A DNA stretch of 64,000 nucleotides from contig CAWCYZ010000002.1 in assembly GCA_963799925.1 (NCBI GenBank), positions 930,001-994,000 of the forward strand. The letters run 5' to 3'. A program made the translations under genes and the position numbers. This DNA is from DATBQN01 sp963799925 (GTDB lineage Bacteria; Acidobacteriota; Thermoanaerobaculia; Multivoradales; UBA5704). Within the stretch, counting starts at the first letter, position 1. Each line of letters begins with the position of its first letter. Below, piece after piece: positions 29,530 to 37,947 of this stretch. Below the pieces are notes generated by a model, which saw only the letters and a list, made by a program, of their open reading frames with translations, did no database searches and had not been told where the DNA came from.

Positions 29530-31305
29530 ATGAACGTCCGTGCCCTGCGCGTCATCCTCCCGCTGTTCCTGCTCGCCGGCAGGCTCTTCGCGCTCCCCGC
29601 GACGCCGGCCGCGGACGTCGTCCGCTCCTCGCCCGCCGTTCCCATCATGGTCGAGGTCGAGGCGGCGGACGAGGACGAGGTCCTCGTCCCCAACGCCTTC
29701 GCGAGCTCGGGCTCCTGCGGCGTCGAGCGCTGGTCGGTCAAGACCGGCACCGACCCCAACTCCGGCGCGATCAACCTCGCGTCGTCGACCGCCAACACCA
29801 TCCTCACCATGCGCGGCTGGCCGGCGCCCAACCCGATCCCGACCAACAGCCGCGTCTCGCCCTACGAGACGACGGTCTGGGTGCTCACCGCCACGCTCGT
29901 CGAGTACAAGCTCGAGAGCGATTCGGACTATCACCTGGTATTGACCGACAGCGCCGGCAATACCCTGATCTCCGAGATCCCCGATCCGGCCTGCGTCGGC
30001 TCCGGCAGCCCCTTCGCCGCGAAGATCGCCAACGCGCGCGCCGAGTTCGACGCCAAGTTCAACGTCACGACGAGCTTCCAGACCGCCAACATCCCGGTGC
30101 GGGTGACCGGGGTCGGCATGTTCGACTTCCTCCACGGGCAGACCGGCGTGGCGCCGAACGGGATCGAGGTCCACCCCATCCTGGACATCGTCTTCAACCC
30201 GAGCACCAGCCCGGACTTCGCCCTCTCGGCCTCGCCCGGCGCGGTTTCCGCCGTGCAGGGCGGCTCGGCGACGACGACGGTGATGACCACCGTCTCGGGC
30301 GGCTTCAGCTCGGCCGTGTCGCTCTCGGCCTCCGGGGTTCCCGCCGGCGCCTCCGCCACCTTCACGCCGGCGTCGATCGCGGCGCCCGGCGCCGGCTCCT
30401 CGACGCTCAAGCTCTCGGCCGGCACCGCCGCGACCGGCACCTACAGCGTGACGATCACCGGCTCGGGAGGGGGAAAGACCCACACGACGACCGTCTCCTT
30501 CACCGTCACCAGCTCGAGCGCCCCCGATTTCTCGCTCGCGGTGTCCCCCACCGCCGTCTCGGCGGCGCAGGGCGGCATGGCGACGGCGACCGTCTCGACC
30601 GCGGTCTCCGGCGGCTTCAACGCGAGCCTCGCGCTCTCGGCCTCCGGCGTCCCCGCGGGCGCCTCCGCCACCTTCAGCCCGGCGTCGATCGCGGCGCCCG
30701 GCGGCGGCTCGTCGACCTTGACGCTCGCCGCCGGCACGGCGGCGGTCGGCGCCTACGGCATCACGGTCACGGCGACGGGCGGCGGCAAGACCCACACCGC
30801 GCCGCTCACCCTGAACGTCACCTCCGGCGGCACCGCCCAGCAGCTCTTGAAGAACCCCGGCTTCGAGTCCGGCAACGTCTCCTGGACGGCGAGCTCGGGG
30901 GTCATCACCACCGCCACGACCGGCGAGCCCGCCCACGGCGGATCGTGGGAGGCCTACCTCGACGGCTACGGCGCGGCGCACACCGACACGCTCTACCAGC
31001 AGGTGGCGATCCCGTCGACGATCGCCACGGCGACGCTCACCTTCTGGCTGCACGTCGACACCGCGGAGACCACGACGACCACGGCCTACGACACCCTCGC
31101 GGTCCAGATCCAGAGCTCGTCCGGCACCGTCCTCGCGACCCTCGCCACCTACTCCAACCTCGACGCCAGGACGGGCTATGCTCAGAAGTCCTTCAACCTA
31201 TCGAGCTACAAGGGGCAGACCGTCCGCGTCTACCTGGTCGGAACCGAGGACTACCGCGATCAGACCTCCTTCGTCGTCGACGACTTCGCCTTGAACGTCC
31301 AATAG
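29530..31305 (+). CDS. Secreted protein with two Ig-like repeats and a carbohydrate-binding-like C-terminus
   Basis: A 591-residue exported protein. Signal peptide MNVRALRVILPLFLLAGRLFA. Residues about 20-225 form an unrecognised N-terminal domain containing a conserved-looking GVGMFDFLHGQTGVAPNGIE HPI segment. Two nearly identical Ig-like repeats follow (about 230-325 and 330-430), each with LSASGVPAGASATF(T/S)PASI. The C-terminus (about 435-591, LLKNPGFESGNVSWTASS...VDDFALNV) has the start and end strands of a CBM4/9-type jelly roll. It is probably an extracellular binding or cell-surface protein. It is co-oriented with the next gene, 20 bases away. Confidence 0.75.
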   Translation: MNVRALRVILPLFLLAGRLFALPATPAADVVRSSPAVPIMVEVEAADEDEVLVPNAFASSGSCGVERWSVKTGTDPNSGAINLASSTANTILTMRGWPAPNPIPTNSRVSPYETTVWVLTATLVEYKLESDSDYHLVLTDSAGNTLISEIPDPACVGSGSPFAAKIANARAEFDAKFNVTTSFQTANIPVRVTGVGMFDFLHGQTGVAPNGIEVHPILDIVFNPSTSPDFALSASPGAVSAVQGGSATTTVMTTVSGGFSSAVSLSASGVPAGASATFTPASIAAPGAGSSTLKLSAGTAATGTYSVTITGSGGGKTHTTTVSFTVTSSSAPDFSLAVSPTAVSAAQGGMATATVSTAVSGGFNASLALSASGVPAGASATFSPASIAAPGGGSSTLTLAAGTAAVGAYGITVTATGGGKTHTAPLTLNVTSGGTAQQLLKNPGFESGNVSWTASSGVITTATTGEPAHGGSWEAYLDGYGAAHTDTLYQQVAIPSTIATATLTFWLHVDTAETTTTTAYDTLAVQIQSSSGTVLATLATYSNLDARTGYAQKSFNLSSYKGQTVRVYLVGTEDYRDQTSFVVDDFALNVQ

Positions 31306-31325
31306 CCGGGGAACCGAGGAGAACC

Positions 31326-32051
31326 ATGAACAGATACAGCGCATTGGCTTCGCTCGCTCTCGCCCTGGCGATCGGTCACCTCTCCCCCGCCGCCGCCGCC
31401 CCGCCGGCGGCGGCCGCGATCCTCGAATCCGCCCCCCGCGGCACCGTCGTCTTCGACGACGACGGCGGCCGCGTCCAGATCGTCCCCCGCCAGGCGGCCG
31501 CCGCCGGAGAGCCCGCCGGCCAGCCCTCCCACCATGGCGGGCCCGTGATCTCCGGCGGCAGCATCCATCCCATCTTCCTGGGCAACGGCTGGCGGGACGC
31601 GGCCAACCGGCGCCAGGAGTCGCAGATGCTGGCGGCCCTGGCGAGCCGCGGCGGCTCCTCGACCTTCCCCTCGCTCGCCCCCTACCGGCTGGCGGCGCCG
31701 CAGATGCACGGCCCGGCGCAGGAGCTGGCGGCGGCGGCCCCGCGCACCCGGAGCCTCTCCGACCTCGTGATCCAGGGGCGCCTCGACCGGCTGGTGAACG
31801 CCCGGAACGCCCAGCCGCTCGATCCGAGCGCCGTCTACGTCGTCTTCCTGCCTCCCGGCCTCCGCTCGACCCTCGGCACCAGCAGCTCCGAGAAGGACTA
31901 CGCCGCCTACCACAACCACCTCCACTCCGCCGCCGGCGTCATCCACTATGTCGTCGTCCCCTACGAGGACGATTTCGCGGCATGGCTGGGGAACGCGCAG
32001 CGGGCGCTCGTCGAGACGCTGATCGATCCGGAGGGGAACGGCTGGTACTAG
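31326..32051 (+). CDS. Small secreted protein, Exordium-like C-terminus
   Basis: A 241-residue exported protein with a signal peptide ending near AAAA (residue 25). The start follows GAGGAGAACC. The central and C-terminal parts (HHGGPVISGGSIHPIFLG, PSAVYVVFLPPGL, YAAYHNHLHSAAGVIHYVVV, ALVETLIDPEGNGWY) resemble the Exordium/phosphate-induced-1 family, where the related stretch is followed by further residues. Here the protein ends right after GNGWY, so it is a short form or truncated, and the HE-x-x-E-like motif of that family is changed to ALVET. It lies directly behind the Ig-like secreted protein and is likely in the same transcript. Function unknown. Confidence 0.6.
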   Translation: MNRYSALASLALALAIGHLSPAAAAPPAAAAILESAPRGTVVFDDDGGRVQIVPRQAAAAGEPAGQPSHHGGPVISGGSIHPIFLGNGWRDAANRRQESQMLAALASRGGSSTFPSLAPYRLAAPQMHGPAQELAAAAPRTRSLSDLVIQGRLDRLVNARNAQPLDPSAVYVVFLPPGLRSTLGTSSSEKDYAAYHNHLHSAAGVIHYVVVPYEDDFAAWLGNAQRALVETLIDPEGNGWY

Positions 32052-32156
32052 GGACTCCTCCTCCGCCGTAGCGGCGGGCGTGTCATGATCCGCCCTCACC
32101 TCGGGGGCGCTCGCGGCGCGTCCGCCGCCGTCGTCACCGCTGGGGGAGAGGCTCGA

Positions 32157-33104
32157 TTGCGAATCCTGGTCGCCTTGGGGGGCAACGCCTTGCTGCGGCG
32201 CGGCGAGGCGCTCTCCGCCGAGAATCAGCGGAAGAACGTGCGCATCGCGGCGGAGGCCCTGGCGCCCCTCGGGCGCGAGCACCAGCTCATCATCTCGCAC
32301 GGCAACGGCCCGCAGGTCGGGCTGCTGGCGCTCCAGGGCGAGTCGTACGCGCCCGTCGCCTCCTATCCGCTCGACGTGCTGGGGGCGCAGACGGAAGGGA
32401 TGATCGGCTACCTCATCGAGCAGGAGCTGGGCAACATCCTCCCCTTCGAGCAGCCGTTCGCCACCATCCTCTCGATGGTCGAGGTCGATCCGGCGGACCC
32501 CTCCTTCGCCCATCCGAGCAAGCCGATCGGCCCCTTCTACGGCGCCGAGGAGGCGGCCCGCCTGAGGCGCGAGAAGGGCTGGACGGTCGAGCGCGACGGC
32601 GACGGGTTTCGCCGCATGGTGCCGTCGCCGCTGCCGGTGCGCATCTTCCAGATCCGCCCCGTCAAGTGGCTGCTCGAGCACGGCTGCATCGTCATCTGCG
32701 CCGGCGGCGGCGGCATCCCCACCATGTACGGGCCCGACGGCAAGCTCCACGGCGTCGAGGCGGTGGTCGACAAGGACCGGGCGAGCGCGCTCCTCGCCCG
32801 CGAGCTCGAGGCCGACCTCTTCGTCATGGCGACCGACGCCGACGCGGTCTACCTCGACTGGGGGAAGCCCACCCAGCGGGCCATCCGCCGCGCCTCGCCG
32901 CAGGGCCTCACCGCCCACTCCTTCGCCGGCGGCTCGATGGGTCCCAAGGTCGAGGCGGCGGTCGACTTCGTCACCCGCACCGGCAAGCCGGCCGCCATCG
33001 GCACCCTCCACGCGCTGGTCGACATCGTCCGCGGCGAGGCCGGCACCCAGGTGACCCCCGAGGCCACGGGCGTCGAGCTCTATCCGGCCGCCCCCGCGAC
33101 GTAG
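32157..33104 (+). CDS. arcC: Carbamate kinase
   Basis: A 315-residue amino-acid-kinase-fold enzyme that makes ATP from carbamoyl phosphate (arginine or purine/allantoin breakdown) or runs in reverse. Signatures: LRILVALGGNALLRRGE at the start, ISHGNGPQVGLL, DVLGAQTEGMIGYLIEQEL, VICAGGGGIP, VVDKDRASALLA, ATDADAVYLDWG and GSMGPKVEAAVDFV. The start is taken as TTG 32157, preceded by GGGGGAG, because it matches the normal N-terminus; an ATG at 32085 would add 24 unrelated residues. No arginine deiminase or ornithine carbamoyltransferase genes are adjacent. Confidence 0.9.
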   Translation: MRILVALGGNALLRRGEALSAENQRKNVRIAAEALAPLGREHQLIISHGNGPQVGLLALQGESYAPVASYPLDVLGAQTEGMIGYLIEQELGNILPFEQPFATILSMVEVDPADPSFAHPSKPIGPFYGAEEAARLRREKGWTVERDGDGFRRMVPSPLPVRIFQIRPVKWLLEHGCIVICAGGGGIPTMYGPDGKLHGVEAVVDKDRASALLARELEADLFVMATDADAVYLDWGKPTQRAIRRASPQGLTAHSFAGGSMGPKVEAAVDFVTRTGKPAAIGTLHALVDIVRGEAGTQVTPEATGVELYPAAPAT

Positions 33105-33317
33105 ACGGACGGGCGCCGGACCCCCGGGCGCGCGCGCCGAGAACCAGCCGGGCGCCGGAGCGCCTCGGCCGGTCCCGGAAGCGCGGCGAGGGCGCACTGC
33201 TTCACCGGCAACTACCCGATCCAGTGCTCGGGCCAGACCTGCTCGTTTCGCAACGGCTGCTACGTGAACTGCAACTTCCGCGAGATCGACTGCCCGGCCA
33301 ACCGCCTCTGCCCCTAG
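33105..33317 (+). pseudogene. Cysteine-rich peptide fragment without start codon
   Basis: In the same frame as carbamate kinase, directly after its stop, an open stretch encodes AHCFTGNYPIQCSGQTCSF and NGCYVNCNFREIDCPANRLCP before TAG at 33315. Eight Cys in about 42 residues resemble the two small cysteine-rich secreted proteins at 35.4 and 35.8 kb. No ATG, GTG or TTG lies between the kinase stop and the cysteines, so this looks like the 3' remnant of a lost gene, or needs an upstream frameshift to be expressed. Confidence 0.5.
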
Positions 33318-33360
33318 AGCCGCGCGGCGGGCCGCGGCGGGCCGCTTCACGCCGTGCATG

Positions 33361-34947
33361 CTAGGGGAGCGCCGGCGCGGCGGCGCGGCTCCGGCTTTCG
33401 AGCTCGGACAGCCGCGCCGCGAGCGACTGGAGCAAGCCCGCCTGCTCGGCGATCGTTCGAGCCTGGCCGGCGATCTGCCGCTGGGCCGCGGCGAGCGACC
33501 GCTCCTGCTCGGCGGCTCTCCCGCTCTGCTCGCCGAGCTGGCGCGCCTGCCGCTGCAGCTCGTTCAACAGCATCGGATCGAGGAGCTGGTAGCGCACCGT
33601 CTGCGGCTGGCCCTCCGGGTCGTAGACCACCAGGTCGGGATAGACCGCGGCGACCTCCTCGGCGATCAGACCGTATTGCCGCCGGTGCGAGCCGTCGTCG
33701 TACTCGGGCCGGTAGAAGAAGCTCACCGGGCGCAGGCGCATCAGGCCGCGGCTCTCGTCGCCCAGGTCCTCGATACCCTCCTTGAAGCGGCGCGAGGAGG
33801 TCGTCGTGCCCAGCTTGCCCGCACCGTTGACGAGGACCGGAACGCCGGCCGAGCTGGTGACGCCGGAGATACCGGCCATGGAGGCGCTGGTGTGGGTGCC
33901 GGTGGTGCCGATGCGGATGCTGCCCGACTCGCTGCCGGACGCCGCATCGCTCGCCAGGTAGAGGTTGTTGCTGCCCGTCGCCAGGGTGACGCCGGCGTTG
34001 AAGCCCAACGCGACGTTGTTCGAGCCCGCCGCCAGATGGCCCAGCACCAGGCTCCCGACCCCCGTGTTGCCGTCGCCGCTGTTCGTGTTGCTGTTGACCA
34101 GCCCGCCGATCGCCTGATATCCGACCCCGGTGTTGTCGCTGCCGGTGGCGAGATCCGCGATCGCCATGGAGCCGAGCGCCGTGTTTTCGTTCCCTTCCGC
34201 GCTCCAGAAGAGCGTGCTCAATCCCACCGCGGTGTTGTTGGAACCGGTGGTGTTGGACCATAGCGACGCCGCTCCGACCGCCGTGGAGTTGAAGCCGGTG
34301 GTGTTCTGGACGAACGCGGTGTCTCCCAAGCCCGTGTTGAAGGAGCTGGCGTTGCTGACGCCGGCCAGGGTGCCGAGGAAGAGGTTCTCGTGGGCGGCGT
34401 CCGTCTCGGCGCTGAAGTAGCCGAGGACATCGGCCACCACGTGGGTGGCCGAGCTCTGCGCCCGCATCGTGATGTCGGCACCCTGTTGGTCCTGGCGCAC
34501 CGGCACGACGACGGCATTGGCGATGTTGAGGCCGGGCAGGCTCGAATAGTTGACGATCGACGCGTTGGGAATCGGCTGGCCGGTGGGCCAGGCCTGCAGG
34601 TCTCCCGCGCCCGCCGGTCCGACGGCGACGACGTTGAGGAGGAGGGCCTGGACGCGCGCCGGCGGCGTGCCGGGGCCGGAGAACCCGCCGAATCCCGGCA
34701 CCGGACAGCCGTTGGGGTTCCCGCCCTGGCTCGCCAGGCTCCCGGCGGCCTGGACCCCGACGACGTTGAACGTGCGCGTCGACCCCGGCGTGAGGGCGCC
34801 GCCGGCCAGACGGGTGTCGATGAGCCGGCACGGCTGGAGGCTGTTGAAGAGCAGGTTCGGCGACAGGACCTGCGCCTGGCCGGCGACCGCGGCGGCGCAG
34901 AGGACCGTGGTGAGCGGGATGAGGCGGCACATCCGTTCGTGGCGCAT
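33361..34947 (-). CDS. Exported surface protein with YadA-head-like repeats and S74 chaperone domain
   Basis: A 528-residue protein with a signal peptide (MRHERMCRLIPLTTVLCAAAVAGQA). Residues about 30-200 form a beta domain starting LLFNSLQPCRLIDTRLAGG, common in Acidobacteriota exported proteins. Residues about 210-370 have repeats of the form GxxNTAVGxxAL, as in trimeric autotransporter heads. Then comes a peptidase S74 intramolecular chaperone (SSRRFKEGIEDLGD...LRPVSFFYRPEY...GLIAEEVAAVYPDLV) with the Ser/Lys pair for self-cleavage, and a terminal coiled coil (ERSLAAAQRQIAGQ...). It probably trimerises into a fibre. GGAGGAG before ATG 34947 sets the start. Confidence 0.85.
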   Translation of the reverse strand: MRHERMCRLIPLTTVLCAAAVAGQAQVLSPNLLFNSLQPCRLIDTRLAGGALTPGSTRTFNVVGVQAAGSLASQGGNPNGCPVPGFGGFSGPGTPPARVQALLLNVVAVGPAGAGDLQAWPTGQPIPNASIVNYSSLPGLNIANAVVVPVRQDQQGADITMRAQSSATHVVADVLGYFSAETDAAHENLFLGTLAGVSNASSFNTGLGDTAFVQNTTGFNSTAVGAASLWSNTTGSNNTAVGLSTLFWSAEGNENTALGSMAIADLATGSDNTGVGYQAIGGLVNSNTNSGDGNTGVGSLVLGHLAAGSNNVALGFNAGVTLATGSNNLYLASDAASGSESGSIRIGTTGTHTSASMAGISGVTSSAGVPVLVNGAGKLGTTTSSRRFKEGIEDLGDESRGLMRLRPVSFFYRPEYDDGSHRRQYGLIAEEVAAVYPDLVVYDPEGQPQTVRYQLLDPMLLNELQRQARQLGEQSGRAAEQERSLAAAQRQIAGQARTIAEQAGLLQSLAARLSELESRSRAAAPALP

Positions 34948-35404
34948 GCTTGGCTCCTCCTGAGGACTTGGCGTCCAGTCGTACGTAAGGGCGAGATCGC
35001 CCACCGCCCTCGACCGTCTCCCCGGGGGCGCAGGCAGGCCGGGGCGAGCCCCGCGCTCGAAGCGGCGACGCTCACGCCCTCGCATTCGAGGGACGTTGCG
35101 CGCGGTCTGGTTCATCGCAAGCTCACCGGTCCCCCGGGAAACGCATAGATGGAAGCCCACTCGACGGAGCGAGATCGAGCCCTATCGTACTCCAGGCCGC
35201 GGTGCGCGTCGGAAGCCAAGGCATCACGAAACAAAAGAGCCACAGCCGCATATTGCCAAACGTAATCGCCCTTGGGGCCGGTCTGGCAGCCGCAGGTGCC
35301 GAGGGCTGGCGGCCCAGCAGGGCGGCGGCTTTTCCGGCCCGTAGGCACTGTTCTCTTTAGAGACGGCCGGTTTCCTGCCGGTCCAACAAGAAGGAGATGA
35401 ACGT
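34948..35404. other. Divergent intergenic region
   Basis: About 450 bases between the leftward S74 protein and the rightward cysteine-rich gene. The sequence is less GC-rich around 35200-35280. Small inverted segments (GCCGG-TTTCCT-GCCGG near 35365) occur near the rightward start. No gene, RNA or clear -35/-10 pair recognised. Confidence 0.4.
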
Positions 35405-35732
35405 ATGAAGAAGTCCGTCCTCGTCCTCCTGGCCCTCCTCACCATCGTCCCGCTCGCGCAAGCTATGGCCCAGACGCCGGTCGCCGCGCCGCTAGCGACC
35501 TCCGTGCAGGCTGCGACGGCTGCGCAGTTCCTGGCGACCCTCGCGAGTTCCGCCAGCCAAGGCGCCGAACGACCTGACCCCCACCCCCTGGTTCAGGGCC
35601 GGCTGCACCAGCAGCGCCGATTGCCCCACAGGCAAGCTCTGCTGCAACGTCTGCGGCACCCCGCCCGATGGCGGCGGCAGTTGCAGGGCCTGTGTGACGC
35701 CGCTCCGGGGCCACTGCCCGCTGGTCGGGTAG
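35405..35732 (+). CDS. Small secreted cysteine-rich protein 1, frameshifted
   Basis: Starts MKKSVLVLLALLTIVPLAQA, a clear signal peptide, with AAGAAGGAGAT upstream. The first frame runs to about 35560 (..LATLASSASQGA). The second frame then gives PNDLTPTPWFRAGCTSSADCP and TGKLCCNVCGTPPDGGGSC RACVTPLRGHCPLVG to TAG at 35730-35732: eight cysteines in about 45 residues. The shift needs one extra base near 35560. The mature domain should be held by disulfides outside the cell. I do not recognise a named family; similar arrangement to the next gene suggests a set of small exported disulfide-rich products. Confidence 0.6.
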
Positions 35733-35832
35733 TCGCAGGGTCGACACGGGCCGGGAACCCGTTGTCCTCCTCGAGCGTGAGCTGAAAATCACCTTCCGGC
35801 GCCGCGCCGGAACCAACCCTAAGGAGGTCGTC

Positions 35833-36132
35833 ATGACCGCATTGTTGAGCGTCTTCGTTCTCGCCGCAAGCACCTTGGCCACACCGCCCGCCCTCTCCGC
35901 TCCGCTCCTGTGCTCCAGCGCTCCGGCACCGGTCGCAGCGGCGAGCTTCGAACGCTTCGCCGCCGCGGATTCGGTGTGCACCGACGGACAGTCGAAGACG
36001 GTGATCGGCACCTACTGCAGCTGCGACGGGATCACCACCCCGAGGTATCAGTACCAGTGCATCGACGGCGAGTGGGTGTACCAGTCCACCTCCTGCGGCC
36101 CGCCCTTCTGCCACCAAATACCTAGTTCGTAA
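35833..36132 (+). CDS. Small secreted cysteine-rich protein 2
   Basis: A 99-residue exported protein. AAGGAGG lies at a good distance before ATG 35833. Signal peptide MTALLSVFVLAASTLATPPALS; a C-terminal domain (about 47-99) holds seven cysteines: DSVCTDGQSKTV, TYCSCDG, YQCIDGEWVYQ and TSCGPPFC. The C-D-G-W-Y-C layout is like small extracellular disulfide-rich modules, but no family can be named. Same orientation as the first cysteine-rich gene 100 bases upstream, and likely co-transcribed. Intact, in contrast to its neighbour. Confidence 0.6.
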   Translation: MTALLSVFVLAASTLATPPALSAPLLCSSAPAPVAAASFERFAAADSVCTDGQSKTVIGTYCSCDGITTPRYQYQCIDGEWVYQSTSCGPPFCHQIPSS

Positions 36133-36478
36133 CGTGGTCTGCGCATCGACGGCCGCTCGCAGGCCGTTGTGAACACCGAAGGGCCTGGACGGCTGCCGTG
36201 CGCCGCGCGGGACGATAAGATAGGAGGCGGAGCCGGCGGGCGGAGGTGGGCCGGCTCCGCACGCTGGCCGGCGCCGCGTCGAGCGATGACGCCTCGCGGT
36301 CGGCGGTCGTCAGCCTGCTCGCCAATGATGTCGTCGGAGCCTCGGCGGACCAGGTCAGCCGGGCGATCTCGCGGCGCCTCGAGCCGGAGACGCCGGCGCC
36401 CTCCCTCGCCGGCTCGGCGGCAGCGTCCGCCGCGGCGACCTGAATCGGGACGATCCGGCCTTCGCGACGCGCCGCGCT

Positions 36479-36684
36479 CTCGTCGGGAAGAAGTCGGTCC
36501 TTCCCAGCAGGGCTCGGCTCTTGCGGGAAGGTTCGGCGTCTTCCGGTTGAGGGTTCAGATATTCCGGGAAGAGGCGGCCCTTTCCCGTTACGATCCAGCT
36601 CTTCCGGGAAGAACCTGCCGCTTCCCGCAAGAGTCCAGCTCTTCCGGGAAGGCTCGACCCCTTCCCGGGGAAAATTCAATTTTT
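36479..36684. repeat. Degenerate array of about 40-bp units around TTCCGGGAAG
   Basis: About five imperfect units, each with a palindromic TTCCGGGAAG or TTGCGGGAAG core followed by a CTTCCCG core, for example CCAGCTCTTCCGGGAAG appearing twice. Alternating GGGAAG and CTTCCC blocks would fold into a chain of hairpins. The unit length is not a multiple of three, so the open frames across it are accidental. Confidence 0.65.
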
Positions 36685-36734
36685 CCCCCTACGCGCCGCA
36701 TCTTCCAGGAATGATGGAACTTTTCCAGCTCCCC

Positions 36735-36900
36735 GCCGCGCGGCTGGGCCTCCGCGCTGCGCGCCGGGTTTCCGCACCGCGCGCTGGGCCTCCGCACTGC
36801 GCGCTGGGCCTCCGCACCGCGCGCTGGGCCTCCGAACCGCGCGCCCGGCTTGCTCAGCACGCGCTGGGTCTCCGCGCTGCGCGCTGAGCTTGCTAGCCCG
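36735..36900. repeat. 20-bp tandem repeat array
   Basis: Four consecutive 20-bp units (36759-36838) of the form GCGCGCTGGGCCTCCGCACC with one to three changes each, plus degenerate copies on both sides. There are no spacers, so it is not a CRISPR. Period 20 breaks any reading frame. Located 80 bases before the stop of the convergent membrane protein. Confidence 0.8.
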
Positions 36901-36982
36901 CTGCTTCCGCGCTGTGCGTTGGGCCGGCGACCTGCCGCGCGGCGGCGGCGCGTGACGAGGCGCGCGCTCCAGCGCGAGGAGA

Positions 36983-37474
36983 TCACGAGGCCGGACGGGT
37001 TTCGGCGCCAGGCTGAGCGGCAGGCCGATCCTGGGCCGACTGGCCGCAGGCGGAGCAGAAGGCCTGCCCGACCGCCATCCCGCGCCCACACCGGCGGCAG
37101 GGCTCGAAGAGCGGATTGCGCACCAAGAAGTAGAGGAGGAAGCCGACGAGGTTGGGCACCAGGGCCGCCGCCCAGGTCCAGAGGCGCGGCGACATGCCGC
37201 GCCGACGGGCGTCGCCGTAGACGTAGCCCAGGGCGAGGACGAACGCGGCAAGGAACAAGCTGCCGACGAAGCCCGGCAGGGCGTCGACGAGCCTCATCTG
37301 GTGCTCGTCGACCACTACGAAGAACGCCAGCAGGAGCCAGGCGGCGATCAGGGCGAGGAGAGCGAAGAGCTGCGCGGTCCGCGGCACGACGCGGCGAACG
37401 CTCTCCGGGACGAGGAAGAGCCCGAGCAGGGAGATGCCGCTGAGCAGGGCGAACACGAGAAACGGTACGGGCAT
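36983..37474 (-). CDS. Four-helix membrane protein with C-terminal zinc ribbon
   Basis: A 163-residue protein with about four hydrophobic segments (FLVFALLSGISLLGLFLV, LFALLALIAAWLLLAFFVVV, FVGSLFLAAFVLALGYVYG, ALVPNLVGFLLYFLV) and a cytosolic C-terminal CRRCG...FCSACG zinc ribbon. Its ATG overlaps the stop of the anti-sigma gene (TGATG), so it is the third gene of a sigma/anti-sigma operon. The four-helix-plus-zinc-ribbon layout recurs in Acidobacteriota operons of this kind; the function is unknown but a membrane sensor or partner of the anti-sigma factor is plausible. Confidence 0.75.
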   Translation of the reverse strand: MPVPFLVFALLSGISLLGLFLVPESVRRVVPRTAQLFALLALIAAWLLLAFFVVVDEHQMRLVDALPGFVGSLFLAAFVLALGYVYGDARRRGMSPRLWTWAAALVPNLVGFLLYFLVRNPLFEPCRRCGRGMAVGQAFCSACGQSAQDRPAAQPGAETRPAS

Positions 37475-37947
37475 CAGCCGAGTTCCTCCGCAAAGGGTGA
37501 GTCGAGAGCGGACGAGGCCAGCAGCAGGATCGCCGCGGCGAGCGAGGGCAGCGCCCAGAAGACCGCGACGAGGGCGGCGAGACCGGCCGGCGCCAGGCCG
37601 CTCGCCATCGGCATCCCGGCGGCGCCCTTCCAGACCGCGAGAGAGCCGGCCACGGTCATGGCGACCGCGGCCGCGAATCCCAGGAGCCTCTTGCGCCGGC
37701 GTGCGCCCTCGTCGGCCAGCTCGCGAGAGCGCCGAGCGAGCGCGGCCAGCACCCGGCCGTCGAGCTCGGGCGAGGCCGCGAACGCGATCTCGCCGAGCGC
37801 GCGAAGGGAGCGCCGCGAGAGCTCCATCTCGCGCCGGCACTCGGGGCATACCGCGAGGTGCTCGGCGAGACGCTGGCGCTCGGCCGGGGTGGCGTCGGCC
37901 GCCAGGCAGCTCGCGATGAGCGCGCGGGCCTCCTCATGAACGTCCAT
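37474..37947 (-). CDS. Anti-sigma factor with zf-HC2 domain
   Basis: A 157-residue membrane protein. The N-terminal cytosolic domain has the zinc anti-sigma signature H-x3-C-x2-C in LAEHLAVCPECRREM, followed by a helix and two C-terminal hydrophobic segments (LLGFAAAVAMTVAGSLAVW and LAALVAVFWALPSLAAAILLL). It would hold the upstream ECF sigma factor until a signal arrives. GAGGAGG precedes ATG 37947 with good spacing, and the start lies inside the end of the sigma gene, showing coupling. The stop overlaps the next gene. Confidence 0.85.
   Translation of the reverse strand: MDVHEEARALIASCLAADATPAERQRLAEHLAVCPECRREMELSRRSLRALGEIAFAASPELDGRVLAALARRSRELADEGARRRKRLLGFAAAVAMTVAGSLAVWKGAAGMPMASGLAPAGLAALVAVFWALPSLAAAILLLASSALDSPFAEELG

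Larger units (their letters stand above)
36133..36982. other. 850-base non-coding stretch with two tandem arrays
   Basis: Lies between the cysteine-rich gene and the convergent zinc-ribbon membrane protein. It contains the two repeat arrays listed separately. A 65-codon open frame (36246-36443, ...SLLANDVVGASADQVSRAIS...) has no ribosome binding site or recognisable family and is not called as a gene. Confidence 0.5.

Noticed and set aside
36246..36443. 65-codon frame upstream of the tandem arrays
   Set aside because: No ribosome binding site, no family, and it ends at the beginning of repetitive DNA.
36759..36838. 20-bp repeats considered as a CRISPR array
   Set aside because: Units are contiguous without spacers and no cas gene is present.
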